DNA of 64,000 nucleotides, from NCBI GenBank assembly GCA_013821605.1, contig JACDGP010000004.1, positions 36,395-100,394 of the forward strand. Direction: 5' to 3'. Position numbers and translations under genes: made by a program. Below the pieces are notes generated by a model that worked only from the letters and a program-made list of their open reading frames with translations, was not told the DNA's origin and searched no databases. The first letter of the stretch is position 1, and each line of letters starts with the position of its first letter. This stretch comes from Herpetosiphonaceae bacterium. GTDB lineage: Bacteria > Chloroflexota > Chloroflexia > Chloroflexales > Kallotenuaceae. Below, piece after piece: positions 9,984 through 18,459 of this stretch.

Positions 9984-10937
9984 CTAAAGTTTGACTTCGT
10001 CGTGGTCGATTAACCACTGAAGGGACTCTTCCACTGCCTGGAGCGAGGTATACCTCGGCCGGTACTCAAGCAGCCTTTGCGCCTTCGCGATGCTGCAATT
10101 CGGACTATGGGCAATATGATCCCAAGTTGCCGTCGCCTCCTCCTCTGATACGGTTGTGCGCCAGTCCGCCCATTCAGTAAAGTGCACGTGTGCTTCTTGG
10201 CCAAACCAGGCTGCGACTGCCTCGGCATACCCACGCAGCGTGAGAGCTTGGGATGAGACCACGTGAAAGCTTTCGCCACATGCACTACTCCAGTGAGTAA
10301 GCGCCTGCATAAAGGCCTGGGCAACATCAGCGGCATGAACATGATGCACGGTCTCGAGACCGAAATGAGGCAAAACCAACTCCTCACCCCTAGTCAGACG
10401 GGCGAATACTTGCGGGTTGAAATGGCCGGCCGGATTAAGCGGTGCCCAGCCGGGCCCTACAATATGACCAGGATGTAGAATCGTGACCGGGAAGTGGGAG
10501 CGCCGCGCGACATCAAGTAAGTATGCTTCGATCTCCGCCTTCTCTATACCATATGCTCCAAATGGTCGTCGCGGCTGATCTTCGGTAGTAGGCACGACGG
10601 CACTCGGCCCGTGCACCCAGATCGTGCCACAATGGAGCACATGCTGGACTTGCCCCTGGAGAGCCGCGACAAGCTGCTTGGCGCTTTCCAGCTTAAAGCA
10701 GATCAAATCGATGACTACGTCGGGCTTGAGCGCGCATAGCTGCTTGCCCCAAGTGCCCGTCGCTTCGAGAGCATCCCGATCAAGCTTGACACGCTGTACC
10801 TTGGTCCACGCAGCGTCAGATCGATAGGCTTCGCGCTGGCCACGGGTAACGTTGATGACTTCGTGGCCTGCTGCAACTAGTTCCGGTACGAGGTACGTTC
10901 CAATATGTCCACTCCCGCCAATCACGACTGTTCGCAT
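9984..10937 (-). CDS. NAD-dependent epimerase/dehydratase (extended SDR)
   Basis: A 317-residue atypical extended short-chain dehydrogenase. The N-terminal dinucleotide-binding loop is MRTVVIGGSGHIGTYLV. The active site has YGIEKAEIE (YxxxK) around residue 145 and is followed by LHPGHIVGPG, typical of nucleotide-sugar or isoflavone-reductase-like members. The start is the ATG after GAGGAGACTCC; the frame continues upstream but without conserved sequence. The substrate is unknown, and no nucleotide-sugar genes adjoin it. It is divergent from the nudC gene, with about 150 bases of shared promoter region between them. Confidence 0.85.
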   Translation of the reverse strand: MRTVVIGGSGHIGTYLVPELVAAGHEVINVTRGQREAYRSDAAWTKVQRVKLDRDALEATGTWGKQLCALKPDVVIDLICFKLESAKQLVAALQGQVQHVLHCGTIWVHGPSAVVPTTEDQPRRPFGAYGIEKAEIEAYLLDVARRSHFPVTILHPGHIVGPGWAPLNPAGHFNPQVFARLTRGEELVLPHFGLETVHHVHAADVAQAFMQALTHWSSACGESFHVVSSQALTLRGYAEAVAAWFGQEAHVHFTEWADWRTTVSEEEATATWDHIAHSPNCSIAKAQRLLEYRPRYTSLQAVEESLQWLIDHDEVKL

Positions 10938-11091
10938 CGGAGTCTCCTCATCCATTATCACATGGCACACTTCGAAATTACCGATAATCAATTGTTTCCT
11001 ACTACTATTATAAACGAGAGCACCCGAACCCGAATGATACGAACTAGAGGTAGCGACTATGGTAGGATAAAGCCAAGTGAGTTGGAGAGCT

Positions 11092-11946
11092 ATGGCGGAA
11101 TATCCCTTCATGCGTAATGCCATTCTGAAACAGATCGACCTAGGGGCCGCGCGCTGCTGCCTATTCCTTGATGATCGGCTTATCATCACCCGCACCGCAT
11201 CGGGCATTTGTTTGCCGGACATGCAGGTTGTGACCGCTGCCGGCTTACAGCCTGCATGTCCAATTGCGCTTGGCAGCTGTGGACCCATCGACTACGTGGC
11301 AGCCTCGCTCGCACCGGTCGTGCTTGAAGCACCGTTCGAGACGGTTGATCTTCGCAGTGCATATGGGCTCCTGTCAGAACAAGAGTATGGCATCGCTGGA
11401 TGTGCGGCGCAGCTGGCCTTCTGGGATCGCACAACCCGCTTCTGCCCCGTTTGTGCGACTCCAACTGAACGGGTAACCAAGGAATGGAGCAAGCGCTGTC
11501 CCCAGTGCGACTTTCGGCAATATCCGCGTGTTAGCCCGGCGATCATTGTCTTGATCTACCGACCGGGCGCGGTCTTACTGACCCGCCAGCCCTCATGGCC
11601 GCCCAATCGCTATAGCTTGGTAGCAGGCTTTGTGGAGGCCGGCGAGTCGCTTGAGGCCTGCGCGCGACGCGAGGTGGCTGAGGAGGTGGGCGTTCGCGTC
11701 GACCAGATTCGTTATCTGGGAAGCCAGCCCTGGCCCTTTCCGCACCAGTTGATGGTTGGCTTTCTGGCTCAGTATCACACCGGTGACGTTGTTATTCAGG
11801 AATCCGAACTTGAGCACGCCGCCTGGTTCGATCTCGACGCGCTGCCCGGTCTATCTCCGCCATTGAGCATCTCGCGCCGGATCATCGACTGGTATCTCGC
11901 AATGCAAGACAACCCAGACCTACCTTTCCCGCCCGATCCATACTAG
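11092..11946 (+). CDS. nudC: NADH pyrophosphatase (Nudix hydrolase)
   Basis: Hydrolyses NAD(H) to NMN(H) and AMP; some NudC enzymes also remove NAD caps from RNA. Visible features are a four-cysteine zinc ribbon (CPVC and CPQC, about residues 118-138), a Nudix box (GFVEAGESLEACARREVAEEVGV-type, about residues 180-202) and the NADH-type signature SQPWPFPHQLM just after it. The size (284 residues) fits the family. An in-frame GTG at 11077 would add five residues; the ATG at 11092 has GGAGAG close upstream. It is first in a plus-strand run that continues with the ferritin-like gene 71 bases on. Confidence 0.95.
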   Translation: MAEYPFMRNAILKQIDLGAARCCLFLDDRLIITRTASGICLPDMQVVTAAGLQPACPIALGSCGPIDYVAASLAPVVLEAPFETVDLRSAYGLLSEQEYGIAGCAAQLAFWDRTTRFCPVCATPTERVTKEWSKRCPQCDFRQYPRVSPAIIVLIYRPGAVLLTRQPSWPPNRYSLVAGFVEAGESLEACARREVAEEVGVRVDQIRYLGSQPWPFPHQLMVGFLAQYHTGDVVIQESELEHAAWFDLDALPGLSPPLSISRRIIDWYLAMQDNPDLPFPPDPY

Positions 11947-12017
11947 CCGGGAGATAGAGGAGATGATGGCAACGATATCAACTATACTGCTAGTAACGTA
12001 TGCTAGGAGCAATAAGC

Positions 12018-12341
12018 ATGCCTTTTGATCAATATCATGAGCCAGCCAACGAACTTCCCGAGGAGACGCGCACCTTTGCTCGTATGATCCTCTCGCTGAT
12101 TGAGGAAGCCCAGGCTATCGATTGGTACGAGCAGCGGATGGCGGTCGAGAAAAACAAGCAGGCCAAAGCGATTATGCAAAATGCGCAACAGGAAGAGTTC
12201 AAGCATTTTGGGATGGACTTAGAGTTTTTGCTGCGGCAAAAGCCCAAGTGGCGGGTTGCAATGCAACAGATTTTGTTCCAAGACGGCGACATCGTGAAAC
12301 ATGGTGAGGAAGCTGAAGACGCCGAAGACCAAGTAGGATAG
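12018..12341 (+). CDS. Encapsulated ferritin-like (EncFtn) protein without targeting tail
   Basis: A 107-residue helical protein of the encapsulated-ferritin family, which oxidises Fe(II) at a di-iron site formed between two subunits. Alignment from memory to Rhodospirillum rubrum EncFtn (ligands E32, E62, H65; Y39) gives E30, E60, H63 and Y37, all present (IEEAQAIDWYEQR and EEFKHF). The entry-site residue E34 of the reference is Gln32 here. The protein ends GEEAEDAEDQVG and has no visible encapsulin-targeting peptide of the LGSLR type, and no shell gene lies nearby. The start at ATG 12018 has AGGAG eight bases upstream; a further ATG at 12000 overlaps that site. Confidence 0.85.
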   Translation: MPFDQYHEPANELPEETRTFARMILSLIEEAQAIDWYEQRMAVEKNKQAKAIMQNAQQEEFKHFGMDLEFLLRQKPKWRVAMQQILFQDGDIVKHGEEAEDAEDQVG

Positions 12342-12383
12342 CCGAGGCTTGGCTTGATGAGGTAAATATAGAAAGGAATCCCC

Positions 12384-13307
12384 ATGTCGATCACAAAAGA
12401 ACGTCTTGAGCAGGGCTTGCGCTACGACGACTATAAAGCACAGATGACACGTAATCGCGAGCGCTTCGAGGCTAACGAAGAAACAGTCCAGCTAGCGCCT
12501 GACGATCTGGCATTTTTTGCACAACTCCCAGCAGCGTTACCGGTGCTTGTATTGGCCGAGGATTGGTGTGGCGACGTGATCGCTAATCTGCCGGTGCTTG
12601 GCCGCTTGGCAGCTGAAAGTGCCAAGCTTGATCTGCGCATCTTTCTCCGTGATCAGAATCTCGACATCATGGACCAGTACCTGAAGGACGGGCAGCACCG
12701 CTCGATCCCGGTCTTTGTTATTTTCGATCCGGGGTTTCGTGAACTCGGCCATTGGATCGAACGTCCGGCACGCGTGACGGAGCTACAAGAGCAGATGCGC
12801 CGTGAGCTGTTCGCCAGCGACCCGCTGTTGCAGGGCATCGCGCCAGACACGTCTATCGCGCAGCTTCCGGAAGAAGCACGGAACCGCCTCGGGCAGGCCT
12901 TCGGTACCTTCCGAGAAGAGCAGCGGCAGCTCTCTGATCAAGAAGTTGTGCGCGATATCAGAGCGATCATTGAGCATGGTACGGCGCAACCGGTGGTGGA
13001 GGAACGTCGCGCGGTCCCGACAGCCGTGCAGGGTCAGCCAAAGGCGGACGGTCATACCTCCCAACGCGTCAAGGTCGCTATCACCTATTGTGCATCATGT
13101 GGCTATGAGCCGCAGACCTTGGCGCTCGCATCGGCGCTGATGCAGGAGTTCGTCTACGATCTGGCATCCATTGAGCTCATTCCGTGGACAGATGGCACCT
13201 TCGACGTCGTTGTTGATGGCGACCTCGTGCATTCCATGCTCCGCGAGGGCGGTTTCCCTGAACATTCTACGATCATCCAGGCCGTACGCGAGCGGTTGGT
13301 GCATTAA
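12384..13307 (+). CDS. Thioredoxin-like protein fused to a SelW/Rdx-type domain
   Basis: A 307-residue fusion. Residues 1-170 match the thioredoxin-like family with a WCGD active site (VLAEDWCGDVIANLP, Cys62), where the usual second cysteine is Asp. Residues 228-307 match the Rdx family related to selenoprotein W, with a redox CxxC (ITYCASCGYEP, Cys236 and Cys239) and the terminal FPEHSTIIQAVRERL. A charged linker (about residues 175-225) joins them. A role in thiol redox chemistry is likely; the substrate is unknown. It starts 42 bases after the EncFtn stop with AAGGA in front, and 15 bases before the next gene, so it is probably in one operon. Confidence 0.82.
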   Translation: MSITKERLEQGLRYDDYKAQMTRNRERFEANEETVQLAPDDLAFFAQLPAALPVLVLAEDWCGDVIANLPVLGRLAAESAKLDLRIFLRDQNLDIMDQYLKDGQHRSIPVFVIFDPGFRELGHWIERPARVTELQEQMRRELFASDPLLQGIAPDTSIAQLPEEARNRLGQAFGTFREEQRQLSDQEVVRDIRAIIEHGTAQPVVEERRAVPTAVQGQPKADGHTSQRVKVAITYCASCGYEPQTLALASALMQEFVYDLASIELIPWTDGTFDVVVDGDLVHSMLREGGFPEHSTIIQAVRERLVH

Positions 13308-13322
13308 CTGGGGAGGGTTCGC

Positions 13323-14171
13323 ATGGCAAAGCTTCGATTTGGTATCAAGACGGCCCCGCAGCACACGACCTATGAGGCTATGCTGGCGGTCTGGAAAGAG
13401 GCGGATGCAACGCCGGCCATTGAGCATGCGTGGCTCTTCGATCATTTTGCGCCCATCTTCAGCGATGTGAATGGCCCCTGTTTAGAAGGCTGGACCCTGT
13501 TGACGGCATATGCAGCTCAAACAACGCGCCTTCGGGTTGGCTTAATGGTCACTGGCAATACCTATCGCCACCCAGCAGTCCTGGCCAACATGGCTGCCAC
13601 GGTAGACGTTATCTCCAACGGCCGCTTGGACTTAGGCATTGGTGCAGGCTGGAACGAGTACGAGCACCAGAGCATGGGCATTCCGCTGTTTGCACCAGGA
13701 GAGCGCATTCGACGTTTCGGTGAGGCGTGTGAGATCATCAAGCGACTCTTCACGCAGGAGCTCACGGACTTCGACGGGCGCTACTACCAGCTCAAGGAAG
13801 CACGTTGTGAGCCGAAGCCAGTACAAAAGCCGACGCCGCCCTTCGTGATCGGCGGTGGTGGAGAAAAGCTCACACTGCGCATTGTCGCAACCTATGCGGA
13901 CGTATGGAATTTTGCCGGCGGTCCGGTCGAAGAGTTTAGCCGCAAGGTCGGGATTTTACATAAGCATTGTGCCGACGTAGGACGCGATCCGGCCAAGATC
14001 GAGCTTTCAGTGCAATTGCCCGTCGATTACGATGATCTAGCCAGTACAACGGAGGCTACGCAACGTTTTGTGGATGCCGGGGCGACGCACTTGATTCTCA
14101 ATTTACGCTACCCCTATCCAGAACGGATCGTGACGCGACTAGCGGACGAAGTTATACCGCACGTACATTAA
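13323..14171 (+). CDS. LLM-class F420-dependent oxidoreductase
   Basis: A 282-residue TIM-barrel protein of the luciferase-like monooxygenase superfamily. Family hallmarks are RFGIKTAPQ at the N terminus, GLMVTGNTYRHPAVLANMAATVD, the loop ISNGRLDLGIGAGWNEYEH and PPFVIGGGGEKLTLRIVATYAD. This pattern matches the F420-using subgroup (as in Mycobacterium Rv1855c-like proteins) rather than FMN luciferases. The substrate is unknown. The start has GGGGAGG in front. It sits between the thioredoxin fusion and an esterase, all in the same direction with short gaps. Confidence 0.88.
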   Translation: MAKLRFGIKTAPQHTTYEAMLAVWKEADATPAIEHAWLFDHFAPIFSDVNGPCLEGWTLLTAYAAQTTRLRVGLMVTGNTYRHPAVLANMAATVDVISNGRLDLGIGAGWNEYEHQSMGIPLFAPGERIRRFGEACEIIKRLFTQELTDFDGRYYQLKEARCEPKPVQKPTPPFVIGGGGEKLTLRIVATYADVWNFAGGPVEEFSRKVGILHKHCADVGRDPAKIELSVQLPVDYDDLASTTEATQRFVDAGATHLILNLRYPYPERIVTRLADEVIPHVH

Positions 14172-14183
14172 GGTAGACGTGGC

Positions 14184-15197
14184 ATGAGTACACCGATGTC
14201 CAGCCGCATTGCTTATCCAACGATTACCAGCAGCGTCTTGGCCGGCAATCCCGCCGGCGATCCCGAGGTACGCACACTCCCGATCTATCTCCCGCCAAGT
14301 TACGATGCGGAGCCTGAACGGCGTTATCCGGTGGTGTGGATGCTCACCGGCTTTACGGGTCGGGGCCAGATGCTGCTCAATGACAACTTGTGGACGCCTA
14401 CCATTCAGCAGCAGATCGATACCTTGATCGCTCATGGCATGACCGAAATTATTATGGCGCTGCCCGATTGTACGACGCGCTACGGCGGCTCCCAATATAT
14501 TAATTCAGCCGCGACGGGCCAGTATGAGGATTATCTGATCGACGAGCTTGTACCATTTGTCGATGTGCACTACCGCACGCTGCCAGGCAGTCAGCACCGA
14601 GCAGTACTAGGCAAGAGCAGCGGTGGCTACGGCGCGATGATTCACGGGATGAAACATCCTGATGTCTTTAGTGCCATAGCCTGCCATAGTGGAGATATGG
14701 CCTTCGACCTTTGTTACCGGCCCGATTTTCCTAAGCTGAGTAGCCGGCTTGCCGCAAACCAGTACGATCCGCAGGCGTTCTTTGAGGAGTTTCTAGCCAA
14801 GCCCAAGAAGAGCGGGGCCGACGGCGCTGCTTTGAATATCCTGGCGATGGCTGCCTGTTACTCGCCCAACCCGGCAGCGACTGGTCTGCCAATCGACTTC
14901 CCGATCGACTTGTATACGTGTGAGTTGCGGCCCACCGTGTGGGCCCGCTGGCTCGAACACGACCCGGTGGAGCTTGTCCCCAACTATGCTGCGAACCTCA
15001 AGCAACTCAAACTGCTGTTCATCGACTGCGGCACCCGCGATGAGTTTAACCTCCAGTATGGCGCGCGTATTCTGGTGGAACGGCTGAAACGATGGGACGT
15101 GTCCTACGAGCATCAAGAGTTTGACGATGATCATCGCTCCATCTCGTACCGCTATGATGTCTCGCTGCCGCGACTGGTGCAGCAGATCGCGGGATGA
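14184..15197 (+). CDS. Esterase of the EstD/S-formylglutathione hydrolase-like family
   Basis: A 337-residue alpha/beta hydrolase. The nucleophile elbow is GKSSGGYGAM with Ser145 in GxSxG, and the C-terminal FDDDHRSISYRYD supplies the probable catalytic His. The N-terminal PEVRTLPIYLPPSYDAEP and AVLGKSSGGYGAMIHGMKHPD are typical of the antigen-85/esterase D group acting on small acyl or sugar esters. There is no signal peptide, so it is probably cytoplasmic. It begins 12 bases after the LLM gene and precedes alditol oxidase by about 50 bases, which suggests, without proving, a sugar-ester substrate. Confidence 0.85.
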   Translation: MSTPMSSRIAYPTITSSVLAGNPAGDPEVRTLPIYLPPSYDAEPERRYPVVWMLTGFTGRGQMLLNDNLWTPTIQQQIDTLIAHGMTEIIMALPDCTTRYGGSQYINSAATGQYEDYLIDELVPFVDVHYRTLPGSQHRAVLGKSSGGYGAMIHGMKHPDVFSAIACHSGDMAFDLCYRPDFPKLSSRLAANQYDPQAFFEEFLAKPKKSGADGAALNILAMAACYSPNPAATGLPIDFPIDLYTCELRPTVWARWLEHDPVELVPNYAANLKQLKLLFIDCGTRDEFNLQYGARILVERLKRWDVSYEHQEFDDDHRSISYRYDVSLPRLVQQIAG

Positions 15198-15249
15198 GCA
15201 TGGCATAGAGCCTGTGTGAACGAGAATTGGTCCCTTTAGGAGCTTATAG

Positions 15250-16512
15250 ATGATTGAGAAGCAACAGAATTGGGCTGGCAATTATACCTATAGTGCTGAC
15301 CGATTGCACTGTCCCAGCACGCTAGAGCAACTACAAGAGCTTGTAGTAGGCTCCAACAAGCTGAAGGTGCTTGGCTCGCGCCATTCATTCAATGATATCG
15401 CGGACACCACCCAGGATCTGATCTCACTTGAGCATTTCGATCATGTGGTCGCGTTGGATCGCGAGCACCGCACGGTAACCGTCGAGGCTGGGATCAAGTA
15501 TGGTCAACTGTGTCAGTATCTCGACCAAGCAGGTTATGCGCTGCACAACATGGCTTCGTTACCACACATTTCCGTCGCGGGTGCCTGTGCAACCGGAACG
15601 CATGGCTCAGGTGATAGTCATGGTAACCTCGCCACGGCTGTTACAGCCATGGAAATGCTCACTCCCAACGGCGAGCGCGTCGTTGTATCGCGTGAGCAAG
15701 ACGGCGAGCGCTTTCGAGGAGTGGTGATTGGGCTTGGGGGCCTCGGCGTGGTCACGAAACTCACGCTTGATGTGGTACCGGCCTTTGAAATGCGCCAAGA
15801 TGTGTACGAAAACCTACCCCTGGCGCAACTGGAAAACCACTTCGACGAGATCCAAACGAGCGCCTATAGCGCTAGCCTCTTCACCGATTGGCAAAGCGGG
15901 ATGTTCAAGCAGGTCTGGTTGAAGCGCCGTATCATGGTCGACCCTGCTTTCAAGGCAGAACCCGAGTTGTTTGGGGCGACGCTCGCAACCGGCCAGCGAC
16001 ACCCCCTTGCGGACATGCCCCCAGAAAATTGCACCCAGCAGATGGGTGTCCCCGGTCCGTGGTATCAACGCATGCCGCACTTCCGGATGGAATTCACGCC
16101 GAGCAACGGTGAGGAGTTGCAAAGTGAATACCTTGTGCCCCGCACGCACGCCTTCGCGGCCTTCACTGCGATCAGTCGATTAAGTGACCAAATGGCCCCG
16201 CTCCTCCAGATTTCAGAGGTGCGTACGATCGCCGCTGACGATCTGTGGATGAGCCCATGCTACCAACAGCCCTGTATTGGACTCCACTTCACCTGGCAAA
16301 AGAACTGGCCTGCGGTCAAGCAGCTGCTACCGCTGATCGAAGAACAACTCGCGCCTTTCGGTGCTCGCCCACACTGGGGCAAGCTGTTTACGATGGCACC
16401 GGCACGCGTACAATCGCTGTACCCGAAGCTGCTGGAGTTCCAGCAACTGCTGCGGGCATATGATCCACAAGGCAAGTTTCGTAATGCGTTTCTGGACAGG
16501 TATTTCGCATGA
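15250..16512 (+). CDS. aldO: Alditol oxidase (FAD, aldonolactone-oxidase family)
   Basis: A 420-residue flavoprotein very like Streptomyces coelicolor AldO, which oxidises xylitol and sorbitol to aldoses and H2O2. The FAD-attachment segment LGSRHSFNDIADT has His45 at the place of the covalent flavin link, followed by NMASLPHISVAGACATGTHG. The middle stretch SLFTDWQSGMFKQVWLKRR and the C-terminal YDPQGKFRNAFL also fit. AGGAG lies seven bases before the ATG. The stop codon overlaps the start of the next dehydrogenase gene (ATGA), which indicates translational coupling. It is cytoplasmic, and hydrogen peroxide is the expected co-product. Confidence 0.92.
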   Translation: MIEKQQNWAGNYTYSADRLHCPSTLEQLQELVVGSNKLKVLGSRHSFNDIADTTQDLISLEHFDHVVALDREHRTVTVEAGIKYGQLCQYLDQAGYALHNMASLPHISVAGACATGTHGSGDSHGNLATAVTAMEMLTPNGERVVVSREQDGERFRGVVIGLGGLGVVTKLTLDVVPAFEMRQDVYENLPLAQLENHFDEIQTSAYSASLFTDWQSGMFKQVWLKRRIMVDPAFKAEPELFGATLATGQRHPLADMPPENCTQQMGVPGPWYQRMPHFRMEFTPSNGEELQSEYLVPRTHAFAAFTAISRLSDQMAPLLQISEVRTIAADDLWMSPCYQQPCIGLHFTWQKNWPAVKQLLPLIEEQLAPFGARPHWGKLFTMAPARVQSLYPKLLEFQQLLRAYDPQGKFRNAFLDRYFA

Positions 16513-17612
16513 ACAACCCGGCGCGCAAAATCAGCATCGTCGTGGTCGGACTCGGCTTCGGTGCCGCATTCGCACCGATCTACCAATGTCACCCCGATGT
16601 GGAGAACGTTGGCATCTGCGATCCTGACGAGGCGAAGGTCACAGCTATCGGTGACGCACTGCAGATACCACACGAGCAGCGCTTTACACAGCTAGACGAG
16701 GTGCTGAACCATGACGGGTTCGACGCCATCCACCTGCTAACGCCCGTGCCCTTGCACACCGAACACACACTCGCGGTCTTAAATGCTGGCAAGCACTGCG
16801 CCTGTGCCGTACCAATGGCGACGGAGCTCGACGACCTCCGCCGCATCCTTGCCGCGCAGCAGCGCTCCGGCAAAAACTACATGATGATGGAGACGGCTGT
16901 CTACACGCGCGAGTTTTTGTTCGCTCAGGATCTGCTGGTGCGGGGGCAGTTCGGCGCACTCACGTTTCTGCGCGGCACCTACTTTCAGGACCTAGAGGGC
17001 AGTTACCCCCTTTACTGGCGAGCACAGCCGCCAATGCACTATGCAACGCACGCGGTCGCACCACTCCTCGCGCTGGCCCAAACACGTGCCGCCAGCGTCT
17101 GCTGCCTTGGCTCCGGGCGGCTCCGGCCCGATATCCAGCAACCTAACGGCAACCAATTTCCGCTACAAACCGCGATCTTCCGCCTTGCCGGGACCAACCT
17201 CGCCGCCGAAGTGACCCGCTCGTGGTTCCAGACGGCCCGCGCGTACACCGAGGCATTCAGTGTGTATGGGGAGCAACAGGGCTTCGAATGGCAGCAACTA
17301 GAGCACGAGGATCCAGTACTCTTCACATTGGAGCCGGGTGCGCCAGATCGCCGTGGCCGGAATACGACTGCGGCGCGCGTGCATGTGCCGTATCGCGCGG
17401 ATCTGCTCCCTGAGGCTATAGCGCACTTCGCCGAGGGCGATCACGGTGGCTCACACCCGCACCTCGCACATGAGTTCGTTCGTAGCATTATTGAGGAGCG
17501 TCCCAGCGCGATCCATGCTGCCAAAGCGGCCGACTGGACCGCAGCTGGCATTTGTGCTCACGAGTCATCACTGCGCGACGGCGAACGGGTGCTGATCCGA
17601 AGCTTTGTGTAA
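16509..17612 (+). CDS. Gfo/Idh/MocA family oxidoreductase
   Basis: A 367-residue NAD(P)-dependent sugar dehydrogenase-type protein. The N-terminal Rossmann fold has VVGLGFGAAFAPIY, and the cofactor-domain motif GKHCACAVPMATELDD replaces the usual EKP with VPM. The lysine of EKP is a catalytic residue in many family members; here the position reads A-V-P-M. The C-terminal domain includes LRGTYFQDLEGSYPLYWR and GDHGGSHPHLAHEFVRSI. It is translationally coupled to aldO by a four-base overlap. The missing EKP lysine suggests altered chemistry or substrate. Confidence 0.88.
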   Translation: MNNPARKISIVVVGLGFGAAFAPIYQCHPDVENVGICDPDEAKVTAIGDALQIPHEQRFTQLDEVLNHDGFDAIHLLTPVPLHTEHTLAVLNAGKHCACAVPMATELDDLRRILAAQQRSGKNYMMMETAVYTREFLFAQDLLVRGQFGALTFLRGTYFQDLEGSYPLYWRAQPPMHYATHAVAPLLALAQTRAASVCCLGSGRLRPDIQQPNGNQFPLQTAIFRLAGTNLAAEVTRSWFQTARAYTEAFSVYGEQQGFEWQQLEHEDPVLFTLEPGAPDRRGRNTTAARVHVPYRADLLPEAIAHFAEGDHGGSHPHLAHEFVRSIIEERPSAIHAAKAADWTAAGICAHESSLRDGERVLIRSFV

Positions 17613-17647
17613 GTCGCCATATTGAAACAACTAGGACGAGGAAATAG

Positions 17648-18304
17648 ATGGCAAAAGGACAAGGGAGTCAGGTTCGTACGCTGGTTCTTTGCGGTGATCG
17701 CTGGCATCCTCCTCAGACGGCACGCACTGGTCTGGAGATGCTCAAGGATGATCGCTTTGTTTTTGATTGGATCGAGAACGCTGAAGAATGGTCAGCGGAC
17801 CGCATGTCAAAGGCTGGAGTTGTTATGCTGACCAAGTCCAATGACGTCTCCGCTACCGATCCACGCCCATGGGCCACCAAACAGGTTCAGGAGGCCTTTC
17901 GTGACTATGTGCGCGCAGGCAACGGACTCCTGATCATCCATTCAGGCAGTGCTGGCTATGCTGAGATGCCGGTGTTACGCAGCCTGACCGGCGGGACCTT
18001 CCTGCGACATCCTTCCCAATGCCCAGTTACCGTGGAACCTCGGCCTGGACATCCCCTCAGCGCCGAGAGCACACCATTTACGGCGGTCGATGAGCACTAT
18101 ATGATGGCGTTGGACGATGGGCAAGCCGACGTCTTCTTATCTACGACCTCGGAGCATGGGAGCCAACCAGGCGGTTGGATACGCACTGAGGGTCAGGGTC
18201 GTGTCTGTGTCTTAACTCCTGGCCATAATCTAGAGGTCTGGCTGAACCCAGCCTATCAGACACTGCTCGGCAACGCCCTAGATTGGTGCGCTGGCCTTCA
18301 TTAA
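17648..18304 (+). CDS. ThuA domain-containing protein
   Basis: A 218-residue protein with the ThuA (glutamine-amidotransferase-like) fold: VLCGDRWHPPQTARTGLEML at the N terminus, AGNGLLIIHSGSAGY mid-chain, FTAVDEHYMM and GQGRVCVLTPGHNLEVW near the end. ThuA of Sinorhizobium and Agrobacterium works with the dehydrogenase ThuB in 3-keto-disaccharide metabolism, and the gene next door here is a Gfo/Idh/MocA dehydrogenase, the same pairing. GAGGAA lies four bases before the ATG. The 155 bases that follow hold an imperfect hairpin near 18413-18433 and no convincing gene. Confidence 0.85.
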   Translation: MAKGQGSQVRTLVLCGDRWHPPQTARTGLEMLKDDRFVFDWIENAEEWSADRMSKAGVVMLTKSNDVSATDPRPWATKQVQEAFRDYVRAGNGLLIIHSGSAGYAEMPVLRSLTGGTFLRHPSQCPVTVEPRPGHPLSAESTPFTAVDEHYMMALDDGQADVFLSTTSEHGSQPGGWIRTEGQGRVCVLTPGHNLEVWLNPAYQTLLGNALDWCAGLH

Positions 18305-18459
18305 AGTGGTACGTCTCGTCAGCGCTGGGCCAACTCCTGCATCCCCGTCCACTCCTGCCAGATGTCGGTCATACAGTCCCACTGATGGGCCGTGTCGGAA
18401 CTCCTTTACTGCTTGGCGGCATACGCCGCAAGAGCCATCCAGCACGTAGCTAAGAGCAG

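Noticed and set aside
10938..11288. N-terminal extension of the epimerase gene to an upstream start
   Set aside because: The dinucleotide-binding motif begins at the ATG at 10937, which has a good ribosome site. The extension is Cys/Arg-rich with no SDR similarity and would overlap the divergent nudC gene.
11000..15000. An encapsulin shell gene near the EncFtn gene
   Set aside because: None of the neighbouring proteins has the HK97-type shell fold signature; they are Nudix, thioredoxin-like, LLM and esterase proteins.
18305..18459. A short minus-strand frame (ending WTGMQELAQR) after the RraA-like gene
   Set aside because: Only about 25 codons, with no start signal or recognised similarity. 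It could be a gene remnant, but the evidence is too thin.
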